A stretch of DNA of 22,996 bases from Akkermansiaceae bacterium UBA5688. Lineage in GTDB: Bacteria > Verrucomicrobiota > Verrucomicrobiia > Verrucomicrobiales > Akkermansiaceae. The position numbers and the translations under genes were made by a program. The notes under the pieces were generated by a model. The model made no database searches, was not told where the DNA came from, and was given only the letters and a program-made list of their open reading frames with translations. The DNA is taken from NCBI GenBank assembly GCA_002420315.1, contig DIHU01000058.1:1-22996 (forward strand), read 5' to 3'. This document shows, one piece after another, positions 8,667 to 16,322 of this stretch. The stretch's first letter is position 1. Each line of letters opens with the position of its first letter.

Positions 8667-8695
8667 TTTTTCTGAGGAGCGGAAAGTGCTACTTT
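8667..8695 (+). promoter_or_regulatory. Candidate extended -10 promoter for the TPR-like gene
   Basis: TG-C-TACTTT (8687-8695) fits an extended -10 element. The base run TTTTTC at 8667-8672, 17 bases upstream, is a weak -35. Transcription would begin near 8702, about 16 bases before the ATG at 8718. The stretch also contains a 6-bp inverted repeat, GAAAGT and ACTTTC. The match is modest. Confidence 0.3.
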
Positions 8696-8717
8696 CTGAT
8701 TAAGAAGTTTTAATTTC

Positions 8718-9293
8718 ATGAGAATCATCCTCGCTACCCTCTGGCTCCTTGTTCCCCTTGGCTTTGCCGCCTACCACTACGGCCCTGGACAAGAACAGGT
8801 CAAACTTGATCACACAGAAGAGTTCCTTGCCCAAGCTAGATCTGCTGTCCAAAACAAAAACTGGGCCTCCGCTATTGAGTCGTATCAGAAGGCGCTCGCT
8901 AAACTTCCTAAAGAGAACAAGGAAACTTCGTTGCGGATTCAGCTAGAGATCGCCAAGGCTAAGATGCAGAACTCAGGCCTTCCCGAGGCCCGCGAAGAAC
9001 TAGCCAACCTCGTTTCACAACTTAACGAAGATCCCACTATTTCGTCCGAGCTTAAGGAAGAAACCCTCTCTACTTTGGCCAACGCCCGCTACTACATGAC
9101 CTACCTCATGAAGCTAGAGGGCCTGTCTGCCGAGGAATGGGAACCTGAAATCGAAGCCGCCAGACAGGAATATAAGCTCCTCGCACAGACTGGATCCGAT
9201 AAGGAAAAGCACCTCTCTGATCTGGAGTCAGCAATCCGCTTAGCTCGTGCCGAACCAACCGAGCTTTACGGCCTACCGATTCCGAGCCAATGA
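8718..9293 (+). CDS. TPR-like membrane protein (BatC-like); frame continues past the UGA
   Basis: A 191-residue protein with an N-terminal signal or anchor helix (residues 2-18) and helical pairs. A TPR-like repeat is visible at about 36-66 (FLAQARSAVQNKNWASAIES and following), and the remaining helices are rich in Ala, Glu and Leu. It probably sits in the membrane facing the periplasm. In Bat loci a small TPR protein (BatC) follows the VWA genes, and this gene could be that component, displaced by two unrelated genes. The stop UGA at 9291-9293 is unusual. The same frame reads on for 36 sense codons of Gly, Pro, Lys and Ser-rich sequence to a TAG at 9402-9404, which looks like a genuine C-terminal tail. 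The mature protein may therefore be about 227 residues, or the gene may carry a recent nonsense mutation. Confidence 0.78.
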   Translation: MRIILATLWLLVPLGFAAYHYGPGQEQVKLDHTEEFLAQARSAVQNKNWASAIESYQKALAKLPKENKETSLRIQLEIAKAKMQNSGLPEAREELANLVSQLNEDPTISSELKEETLSTLANARYYMTYLMKLEGLSAEEWEPEIEAARQEYKLLAQTGSDKEKHLSDLESAIRLARAEPTELYGLPIPSQ

Positions 9294-9404
9294 CAAGGCT
9301 GTAGTTCGGGCGGTCGCCCAAACCCAAAAGTTAAGCCAGGGAAAAAGCCCCAAGATTCCCGCGGCGCTGGTCAGGGACCACCGGCGGATGGCTCCGGCTC
9401 ATAG
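9291..9404 (+). other. In-frame extension of the TPR-like gene beyond UGA
   Basis: After UGA (9291-9293) the frame gives QGCSSGGRPNP, then KVKPGKKPQDSRGAGQ, then GPPADGSGS, and stops at TAG (9402-9404). The composition is that of a flexible, secreted Gly/Pro/Lys-rich tail. A GGA to TGA change would restore SQGQGCSSGG. The stop context is CAA-UGA-CAA; UGA followed by C is the weakest termination signal described in E. coli and occurs at recoding sites there. A small GGGC/GCCC hairpin with a GGTC loop lies at 9309-9320. Nonsense mutation, sequencing error, leaky readthrough or, least likely, selenocysteine are all possible. Confidence 0.5.
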
Positions 9405-9434
9405 TCCACGCATTCACTTCACGATCCTACCATC

Positions 9435-12400
9435 ATGAAATTTAGGCATAACCTACTGCTTTCGCTTACCCTGATCTCAGCGTCAGCTCAGAAACCCACC
9501 CCCCTCTCGTTCACAACAAAGATCACCCCAGAAATGATCCAAACTTTAGAGGCGCGAGGTGGACAAACTCCCACTGCTAACCCTTCACGAATAGCCCCTC
9601 CTTCCAAAGCACCCCTAACACCCGAACAGCAACGAACTAAAATGTTACAGGGGCTAAAAATCGATCGCACTACCTCCGGGATTCTCGCCAACCGGCTTGC
9701 TGAGAAAAACGAGGAAGGAAAAACGACCACGATCATTCCAAACCCTCCCAAAGATCCCGAGGCCAAGCCTTTAGCAAACCCTCAAATCGAAAAGCAGCGG
9801 GAAGATAAGGCAAAACTCGCTACCTTCAAAAACGACTTCAACCAATTTACCCGCGACATCACCTTGGGACGATGGATCAAAGTCAAAGAATACCTCGCAA
9901 GCCTTCCTTCCGGCGATGCCACCTTGGCCTTCCGTCAAATGGTCACCCAACTCAACGCGCCAGTCACCGTCCGACCGCGCAAGGAACTTACCAGCCTAGG
10001 TGCTAAACAACACCAGCAACAACAATATCTCCGGCCCGAGGAATTCCTTGCCTTAACCGACGCCTCACAGAAGGCTCCAGACAACTCTGTTCTTCCCCAA
10101 CTCGCCAGCTTAATCAAGGGTGAGCGAAAGCCTCCACGAGACTTCTTTGTAACACTCGCCAAAGGAACTCGTTATTTTGGTCTTGGCGACGAGGAAACAA
10201 GAACTCGCACGGCCCGTCTTTTAATTGAGGCCGGACACCTTGAAGAAGCTATCACATTTCTCCCTTCACTTAGGGTGGCCAAGGAGAAGAAAAACCACGC
10301 TGCTCTTAACCTAATAGGTCGCTACTATGCCGAATCCTACTCGGCAGATCGCGATGACGAGCACCTCGAAAACGCTTGGCAAATTTCTCTCGGAATTATT
10401 AGCGAAAAAAAAGCCCCACTTAACGAACGGGCTGAGGCCCTTTACCGCGCGCTCTCTCTTGTCCCTGATCTCGAAGACGGCACGGGAAGCAACTGGCTGA
10501 CCCAAACATTCTCCAATGCATCTGCTCAGGGATTTGAAATCCTAGCAACCGTTGGAACTATGGCATCCCAAGTTCGCGAGCATCGCTCGCCGGACTTCCG
10601 ACTCGAACAACTCAAGCTCCAAACCGCAGCGGTCGCAGCACTTACTTCCAACGAGAAAATCGACCTTAAACCATGGCAAGAAATCCTAACTCTCTACGTT
10701 CGTAATTGGAATGCAGAAGCCGAACGGTCCTACCGACTCGACAACTCAAACTCAATGCGCCCGCAGGCCCAAGTCGATGCTTATGGTAATCTTTTCTACT
10801 CCCGCTACAAGCCACCCACTCAGCAAAGCAGCTCACGAACCATTCCAGCTATCCCTTCCGGCGACCTGCTCCGGACACGCCCAAGCGAGCAATGGCTCAC
10901 CCAAGTCGATTCCGCAGTACGACTGGAAAACATCATTCTCTCCGCTAAGCTCTTCCTTAAAGTAAAAGAAGAAGAGAAGGCATTCCCGATTCTCAAGAAG
11001 CTTGCAAAAATAAAGCCTGAGGAAAGCAAAGAACTGGTTCGCGAAATGATCCGAGTCTGGGCCGAGAACAACAACCCAAACCAAAAAAGCCGCTACCGAT
11101 CAAGTTACTCTTATTACTACGGATACAACCAAAGAGCAGAGACCATCCCGCTCACCCGCTCGAAGCAAGAACGTAACCTCAAGCTTTTAGGTAATATGGT
11201 TTTGGAGGTTAAGGCCCTTGGACTTGATGAGAACTTTCAAGAGGAATTTGCCGATGCCTTCATTCGGGCCCACTCTCAAGCCGAAGTCTGGCGAATTGAA
11301 GCTCTTACATCCGTATTTGGAGAAACCTCTAAGCTAGACGCCGGCACTATTACCTCGCTACTCCGCCGCATGCGACAAAACCTGGCTCTTCTTTGGCCTA
11401 ATCCCAAGCTCCAAGAGCAGGCTAAAACCAACCGCAAAGACAAAGAACTCATTGCACAAATCTTTAAAGGCTACGCCGCTGCCAAAAACCTATGCCTCGA
11501 CGCGCTCGATCAGCACCCCGACGACTGGGCTCTGAAGTTACAACTTGCTTCGATTAAATACGAAGAGTCTAACTACAAGGCGGGCCTCGCCTCACATCCC
11601 GAACATTCGACAACCAAGGGATTAGCGCTTGAAGACCTCGCCAGCGCCACTTCAGATTATATTTCAAAACTTCCTCTTGAGGACGAAGATGAGGAATCCA
11701 CCGAAGCCTTCACAACCTGGTTCTATGCTGCGCTGGGTTCCCCTGATCTTGCCGCACTCAAAACTGAGCACCAACCTATCCAAGCAGAATTTGCGAAGAT
11801 CAAAGCTGCACTTGAAAGCATCCCAGAATCTTGCCGCCAACGACACTTTGACGAGTTTGCTAACACGCTCAATTCCCGCCTCGCAAACGTAAAAGCAGAT
11901 CTCAAATACCGTTTTTTAGAAGCCGCTCTTCAGATCACCGGCAAGCATCAGCGCATTGAAGAAGCAGCACGCGTGTTTGAATACTATCAAGATCTAGTCA
12001 CCGAAATCGAACTCGATGTTCATCTCGATGGACCTGACCAAATTGACGCTAATAAACCTTTTGGTCTTTTCGTCAATCTCCGCCACACCAAGGAAATCGA
12101 GCGTGAGTCTGGCGGTTTCCAGCGCTATCTTATCAACCAAAATAACTCACCATATTCATACAACTACGGTCGTCCTACAGAGGACTACAGAGACAAGTTC
12201 GAAAAGGGAGCTCGCAGCGTTCTCGAGGAACATTTTGAGATCCTCTCACTCACCTTCCATAATTCAAAGGTCGCATCCCGAACTGATGCCCAAGACGGTT
12301 GGACTGTTACTCCTTACGCTTACTTTCTCCTCAAGCCAAAGGGCCCCGAAATTGATGCCGTTCCACCACTCAAGATTGACCTCGATTTCCTAGACACCTC

Positions 12401-13199
12401 CGGCTACGTCGTCCTTCCTATCGCTTCAGCCGCAATACCGATCGATGCCAGTGGCGACACTCCACCGCGCCCTTACCGCGACCTCTCACTCGCTATGATT
12501 CTTGACCAACGCGAAACGGAAAAGGAGGCGAGTGTCACTCTTGAAATTCGAGCTTCCGGACACGGGCTTGTTCCAGCAATCGGAGAATTAATCAAACTTC
12601 CTATCGAGGGCTTTAAGATCACCTCTACCGACGACCGAGAACTGCAGGTTGATGAACTCGATGCTCGGACTGATGATGGTGCTCCCATCTCAACTCACGA
12701 ATGGCGCCTTGTCCTCGAGTCGAAATCTGAAAATTTACCTCAAAACTTCACCTTTCCTGAGGTTCTTGCCAATCTCTCGGCGAAAGACGATGAAGGACTC
12801 TCTCTTCAAAAATATGAGGATGTCGATCTTGTTAAGGTCGAACAAACAACTCCAATTAAGGGAGGCTCCTCGAAATCTCCACCCTATCTCCTACTTTTAG
12901 CCCTTTTAGTTCCTGTTATTTTTTCCTTTGCCTACTTCCTCTTCTTCAAAAAAAGCGAGGAGATTGTCATTCCGAATGGACCAGAGCTCCCAGCAACACT
13001 AACCCCAGTCAGCTTGTTAGCCTTCCTCGAAGGTCTTCACCGCGATACTCAGCTATCAAAAGAAGCCCGTGGCAAAATCCAAAAATCTATCAAATCTCTC
13101 AAAGACCGCTCCTTTGGGCCAGGAACCGACGTACCAAAAATCGACGAATTGAGGGAAATTGCTGAAGGTTTAGTTAAACCGCGCCAACAGGCCGGATAG
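9435..13199 (+). CDS. Giant exported single-pass helical-repeat/beta protein
   Basis: A 1254-residue protein of no recognised family. Visible parts: a signal peptide (residues 1-18, ending SASAQ); a Pro, Thr and Lys-rich linker to about 110; a long alpha-helical repeat region from about 110 to 830 rich in Leu, Ala and Glu, resembling degenerate TPR or HEAT-type solenoids; a beta-rich region from about 858 to 1140; one transmembrane helix at 1149-1171; and a cytosolic helical tail to 1254. Three Tyr/Ser/Asn-rich patches interrupt it: DAYGNLFYSRYKPP (448-461), SRYRSSYSYYYGYNQ (552-566) and NQNNSPYSYNYGRP (901-914). Topology (periplasmic mass, one helix, cytosolic tail) repeats that of the protein at 4004-4798 and is BatD-like. 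It starts 30 bases after the extended frame of the TPR-like gene, so the two are probably co-transcribed. A scaffold role for the MoxR/VWA machine is inferred from context. Confidence 0.75.
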   Translation: MKFRHNLLLSLTLISASAQKPTPLSFTTKITPEMIQTLEARGGQTPTANPSRIAPPSKAPLTPEQQRTKMLQGLKIDRTTSGILANRLAEKNEEGKTTTIIPNPPKDPEAKPLANPQIEKQREDKAKLATFKNDFNQFTRDITLGRWIKVKEYLASLPSGDATLAFRQMVTQLNAPVTVRPRKELTSLGAKQHQQQQYLRPEEFLALTDASQKAPDNSVLPQLASLIKGERKPPRDFFVTLAKGTRYFGLGDEETRTRTARLLIEAGHLEEAITFLPSLRVAKEKKNHAALNLIGRYYAESYSADRDDEHLENAWQISLGIISEKKAPLNERAEALYRALSLVPDLEDGTGSNWLTQTFSNASAQGFEILATVGTMASQVREHRSPDFRLEQLKLQTAAVAALTSNEKIDLKPWQEILTLYVRNWNAEAERSYRLDNSNSMRPQAQVDAYGNLFYSRYKPPTQQSSSRTIPAIPSGDLLRTRPSEQWLTQVDSAVRLENIILSAKLFLKVKEEEKAFPILKKLAKIKPEESKELVREMIRVWAENNNPNQKSRYRSSYSYYYGYNQRAETIPLTRSKQERNLKLLGNMVLEVKALGLDENFQEEFADAFIRAHSQAEVWRIEALTSVFGETSKLDAGTITSLLRRMRQNLALLWPNPKLQEQAKTNRKDKELIAQIFKGYAAAKNLCLDALDQHPDDWALKLQLASIKYEESNYKAGLASHPEHSTTKGLALEDLASATSDYISKLPLEDEDEESTEAFTTWFYAALGSPDLAALKTEHQPIQAEFAKIKAALESIPESCRQRHFDEFANTLNSRLANVKADLKYRFLEAALQITGKHQRIEEAARVFEYYQDLVTEIELDVHLDGPDQIDANKPFGLFVNLRHTKEIERESGGFQRYLINQNNSPYSYNYGRPTEDYRDKFEKGARSVLEEHFEILSLTFHNSKVASRTDAQDGWTVTPYAYFLLKPKGPEIDAVPPLKIDLDFLDTSGYVVLPIASAAIPIDASGDTPPRPYRDLSLAMILDQRETEKEASVTLEIRASGHGLVPAIGELIKLPIEGFKITSTDDRELQVDELDARTDDGAPISTHEWRLVLESKSENLPQNFTFPEVLANLSAKDDEGLSLQKYEDVDLVKVEQTTPIKGGSSKSPPYLLLLALLVPVIFSFAYFLFFKKSEEIVIPNGPELPATLTPVSLLAFLEGLHRDTQLSKEARGKIQKSIKSLKDRSFGPGTDVPKIDELREIAEGLVKPRQQAG

Positions 13200-13268
13200 A
13201 AGCCGTTCAAAATCGATTGTTAGACCCTGCTCGCCTTTTACGTAATTAGGGCTACCCTTCCCCAGATT

Positions 13269-14486
13269 ATGCCTCAGTTGATTCGCATCATTCTTCCTAT
13301 CGCCGTCCTAGCCGTGGGATACTTGTTGTTTCATCAATTAGCTGATGAGAAAGAAATGCCGCGTCCTCGCCTCGGTGAACGAAGAATCATTGAGGCTCAA
13401 GCGAATGTCCTCAAGAAGGAAGACTACCAAGTCGTTCTTCAATCTCAGGGCCTAGTCCAACCCCACAACAAAACCTCTTTAACACCACGGGTCGGCGGCC
13501 GGGTTCGTGAAATCTCACCAAACTTTGAGAGTGGATCATTTTTCAAGAAAGGGGAAACTCTTCTTATCCTAGACCCCACCGATTTCCAGACTGCTAAAAC
13601 GGCAGCTCTTGCCCGCCTTGCGAGAGCCGAAGCGAGCCTTGCTCAGGAAGACGCACGTGCCAAGCAAGCCCTTCTCGATTGGAACGATCTCGGTTACACT
13701 GACCCGCCTACAGACCTTGTCCTTCGAAAGCCCCAACTCAAGGAAGCAAAAGCGAATGTGAAAGCGGCTCAAGCAGATCTCGATGACGCTATTCGTGATC
13801 TAGAACGCACCGAAGTGATTGCTCCGTATGCCGGCCGGGTGAGACAACGATTAGTTGGTTTAGGGCAATCCGTAAACGCCGGGACAATCCTTGGCGAAAT
13901 CTTCTCGACCGACTTTGCGGAAGTGCGCCTGTCTCTTTCTGCGAGAGAACTGACACACGTCACGCTTCCCGACAACCCCGAAGATCCACCTGTCGATGTC
14001 ACCTTGGTCGATGCCTTGACCGAAGGGGGCGAGCAAACTTGGGAGGGTGAAATTGTCCGGACTGAAGGAATTCTCGATGCTCAATCGCGTAAACTTTTTG
14101 TGATCGCCCGGGTAAACGATCCCTTTGGCTTGGAACAAGCTCAAAGTAAAAACAATACTGTGCCCCTTCGAATTGGCCAACCAGTGCGCGCCATTCTCGA
14201 GGGATCCACTATTCCAGATGTTTTTGTCATACCTCGTAATACTTTATACCGGCCAAATGAAATTCTCACGATTCACCCGACTGAGTTTACCCTAAAAAGG
14301 CAAAAGATTGCCCCCATCTGGACCGATCCTGAAAATCTTGTCGTCAGTGAGAATCTAATCGAAGGATGGCACCTAGTCACCAATAGGCTTTCTGCAGCCC
14401 CCGAAGGAGCTAAAGTCGAGATTGTTGAGCCAGAAGAAGAGCCCAAGGCGGCGCTCAAGAAGGAGGTTCCAAAACCAGCGGCCTAA
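13269..14486 (+). CDS. RND-type efflux membrane fusion protein (HlyD/AcrA family)
   Basis: A 405-residue periplasmic adaptor with an N-terminal membrane anchor (residues 4-21). Family features: a first beta/lipoyl half with VGGRVREISPNFESGSFFKKGETL (quoted in parts: GGRVREI and KKGETLLILDP, residues 76-104), an alpha-helical hairpin at about 104-182 rich in Ala, Lys and Glu, a second lipoyl half with VIAPYAGRV (183-191), and a C-terminal beta-barrel/membrane-proximal domain with a charged Pro/Glu/Lys tail. Such adaptors bridge an inner-membrane RND pump and an outer-membrane TolC-like channel. Neither partner is present: the next gene is an unrelated flavin-reductase-like gene. The pump may be encoded elsewhere, or the adaptor may serve another transporter. 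No Shine-Dalgarno sequence precedes the ATG. Confidence 0.87.
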   Translation: MPQLIRIILPIAVLAVGYLLFHQLADEKEMPRPRLGERRIIEAQANVLKKEDYQVVLQSQGLVQPHNKTSLTPRVGGRVREISPNFESGSFFKKGETLLILDPTDFQTAKTAALARLARAEASLAQEDARAKQALLDWNDLGYTDPPTDLVLRKPQLKEAKANVKAAQADLDDAIRDLERTEVIAPYAGRVRQRLVGLGQSVNAGTILGEIFSTDFAEVRLSLSARELTHVTLPDNPEDPPVDVTLVDALTEGGEQTWEGEIVRTEGILDAQSRKLFVIARVNDPFGLEQAQSKNNTVPLRIGQPVRAILEGSTIPDVFVIPRNTLYRPNEILTIHPTEFTLKRQKIAPIWTDPENLVVSENLIEGWHLVTNRLSAAPEGAKVEIVEPEEEPKAALKKEVPKPAA

Positions 14487-14538
14487 GAAGAGCTAGATCA
14501 AGCCAGAAATTGATGACCATTTTCTTTTTTGTCTTCCC

Positions 14539-15138
14539 ATGACCTTTGATCTTGATGAGATCCCTCCCGGTGATCGCTATCGTATTCTCGCCTCCTTGAT
14601 CACACCACGGCCTATCGCCTGGGCCACAACTCAGGATTGCGAAGGAAACATTAACGCAGCCCCCTTTTCTTTCTTTAACGTCTTTGGATCTAATCCACCG
14701 CTAGTTGCATTTGCTCCAGGAAACAAAAACCGAAAAACTCCAAAAGACACCGCGCGGAACATTCGTGAAACCAGAGAATTTGTCATTCATATGGTCGACG
14801 AACCGCTTGGTGAGGTGATGGTCGCTACCTCCGCAAGCCTTCCACATGGCGAGAGTGAGATCGATCTCAACGATTTAACCACCCTTCCCTCTCAAAAAAT
14901 CTCGGTTCCACGAATTGCCGATGCTCCGGTTGCGCTAGAATGCTCCGAACATTCAACAATCGAAATTGGAAGCAACCGGCTAGTCGTCGGAATTGTTCAT
15001 TATATCCATGTTCGTGACGGTCTTATGGATGACAAAGGCTATCTTCTGCACGGAAAGTATTATCCGCTAGCTCGCATGGCTTCCCCTAATTGGTATTCCC
15101 GCACCAACGATCAGTTCGAAATCCCTCGCCCTGACTAA
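14539..15138 (+). CDS. Flavin-reductase-family (FMN-binding) protein
   Basis: A 199-residue cytosolic protein with the full pattern of the flavin reductase/DIM6-NTAB-like split-barrel family: LITPRPIAWATT near residues 20-31, NAAPFSFFNVFGSNPPLV around 38-55 (FMN phosphate and ring contacts), a DTARNIRETREFVIHMV segment around 73-90, and a C-terminal VVGIVHYIHVRDG strand followed by Arg and Tyr-rich sequence. The family uses FMN to reduce flavins or other small molecules. It lies 52 bases after the membrane fusion protein gene on the same strand, so co-transcription is possible but unproven. It is a more typical member than the one at 8037-8657. The physiological partner is not shown by the neighbours. 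Confidence 0.88.
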   Translation: MTFDLDEIPPGDRYRILASLITPRPIAWATTQDCEGNINAAPFSFFNVFGSNPPLVAFAPGNKNRKTPKDTARNIRETREFVIHMVDEPLGEVMVATSASLPHGESEIDLNDLTTLPSQKISVPRIADAPVALECSEHSTIEIGSNRLVVGIVHYIHVRDGLMDDKGYLLHGKYYPLARMASPNWYSRTNDQFEIPRPD

Positions 15139-15240
15139 TTAAGGGACAATTTTCACCGAGAATCTATAGCTACACGATTGCCAACACCCTTCCAAACTCT
15201 CAACTTACCAATCCCCCGGTGAACTTTTACTTGCCGGATA

Positions 15241-15270
15241 TTGATTCAAAATTCTCTCAACCAATATACC
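15241..15270 (+). promoter_or_regulatory. Candidate promoter for the PEP_hydrolase-family gene
   Basis: TTGATT (15241-15246) and TATACC (15265-15270) each match four of six consensus bases with an 18-base spacer. Transcription would start near 15278, about ten bases before the ATG at 15288. That favours this ATG over the upstream in-frame GTG at 15219, which would lie outside the transcript. Confidence 0.33.
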
Positions 15271-15287
15271 AACCAGTTCCTAAATTT

Positions 15288-16148
15288 ATGATCACCAAAC
15301 GTATCACCACTGAGCAAATTCTCGCTAACCTGAAAGCCAAGGTTGACGCCCGTATTCCCATAATGATTTCCTCGGCGGGATCAGGCCTCGTTGCTAAACT
15401 CCAGGAAGCGGCCGGCTCCGACTGCATTAATACCTTCTCCGGAGCCCGCCTTCGCGCCAACGGCATGGGCACCATGTCCATGATGTGGCCCATCCTCGAC
15501 TCCAACAAGCAGACTCTCGACTATACTCGCGAGGACATCATGCCAGCTCTCAGTGGAAAATCCTTTGTCTGCGCCTGCCTAAATGCCAACGACCCCCTCA
15601 AGGATATGCGCATGGTTCTTCAACAATGCAAAGACATGGGTGTTCAGTCCGTCTCAAATATCGGACCATCGGTTTCGTATGTAGACCATGATTCCGAGAT
15701 TTTCAAAGTCATCACTTCAGCCGGCATCACCATCCAAAACGAAATCGATATGCTCATTCTCGCTAAGGAAGAAATGGATATGGTTTCTGTCGGACTCGCT
15801 TTCACGGAAGAGGATTCTTATGCAATCTGCGAACAAGCTAAGCCCCACATTTTCTGCTACCATGCGGGCACGACCAAAGGCGGTATCAAAGGCTATGACA
15901 ACGGCATGACAATTGAAGAGACGGCCGAGCAAACCGAAAAAGTTTACCAAAAGTGTCGCGAACTAAGCCCCAACACTATTCTCGTGGCTCATGGTGCCGC
16001 CATGGAAACCCCATCCGACGCCCAATACATGCTCAACAATACCAGTGGCCATGGTTTTTGGACCGGATCCTCCACCGAACGTCTTCCGATCGAACAAGCC
16101 GTCTCCGCAGCAGCCAACGAATTCCGTGGGCTGACCTTCGATAAATAA
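15288..16148 (+). CDS. Phosphoenolpyruvate hydrolase family TIM-barrel protein
   Basis: A 286-residue cytosolic protein matching the PEP_hydrolase family (Pfam PF09370) in length and pattern: IPIMISSAGSGLVAKLQEAA near residues 22-41, NTFSGARLRANGMGTMSM near 46-63, ACLNANDP near 100-107, SNIGPSVSY, a KPHIFCYHAG strand and a C-terminal SGHGFWTGSSTERLPIE phosphate-site-like loop. The frame extends upstream to a GTG at 15219, but those 23 residues do not look like the family, and a promoter-like element lies inside that stretch. The family is a TIM barrel related to enolase-superfamily-like or IGPS-like barrels; its true reaction is poorly established. Relatives often sit beside, or are fused to, a UPF0261 (Tm-1-like) protein; none is present here. 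Confidence 0.87.
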   Translation: MITKRITTEQILANLKAKVDARIPIMISSAGSGLVAKLQEAAGSDCINTFSGARLRANGMGTMSMMWPILDSNKQTLDYTREDIMPALSGKSFVCACLNANDPLKDMRMVLQQCKDMGVQSVSNIGPSVSYVDHDSEIFKVITSAGITIQNEIDMLILAKEEMDMVSVGLAFTEEDSYAICEQAKPHIFCYHAGTTKGGIKGYDNGMTIEETAEQTEKVYQKCRELSPNTILVAHGAAMETPSDAQYMLNNTSGHGFWTGSSTERLPIEQAVSAAANEFRGLTFDK

Positions 16149-16191
16149 AGCGCCTTTGATAAAAGCTTAGACTTTATCCTCCCCTTCAACC

Positions 16192-16228
16192 AAGCCCTCT
16201 GCCGTCGATTGGCCGAGGGCTTCTTTTA
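16192..16228 (+). terminator. Intrinsic terminator after the PEP_hydrolase-family gene
   Basis: A long hairpin: AAGCCCTC (16192-16199) pairs with GAGGGCTT (16215-16222). A single T-C mismatch and an inner GCC/GGC stem enclose a seven-base loop. TTCTTTTAT follows. It sits 43 bases after the stop at 16148 and separates the gene from TspO. Confidence 0.8.
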
Positions 16229-16322
16229 TAATTCAAAGATAAGGACCCACAGCGATACTCGTAATTTTCGGATAATCATCATTTCCAAGCCCTTACCAAT
16301 AAAAAAGAAATTTAAATATCCC

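Noticed and set aside
9291..9320. Selenocysteine insertion at the UGA of the TPR-like gene
   Set aside because: Not accepted as a call: the hairpin has only a four-base stem, the protein is a low-complexity tail, and no selenocysteine machinery is visible. It is kept only as a minor alternative in the findings.
9247..9438. Plus-strand frame of 63 residues overlapping the end of the TPR-like gene
   Set aside because: It is in a different frame from both the TPR-like gene and its tail, with no start signal or family resemblance; the tail frame explains the composition better.
13217..13244. TTGTTA and TACGTA, 16 bases apart, before the membrane fusion protein gene
   Set aside because: The -10 match is poor and the spacing short; not strong enough to list as a promoter.
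15219..15287. GTG start extending the PEP_hydrolase-family protein by 23 residues
   Set aside because: The added residues do not match the family N-terminus, and a promoter-like element lies within this stretch, so the ATG at 15288 is preferred.
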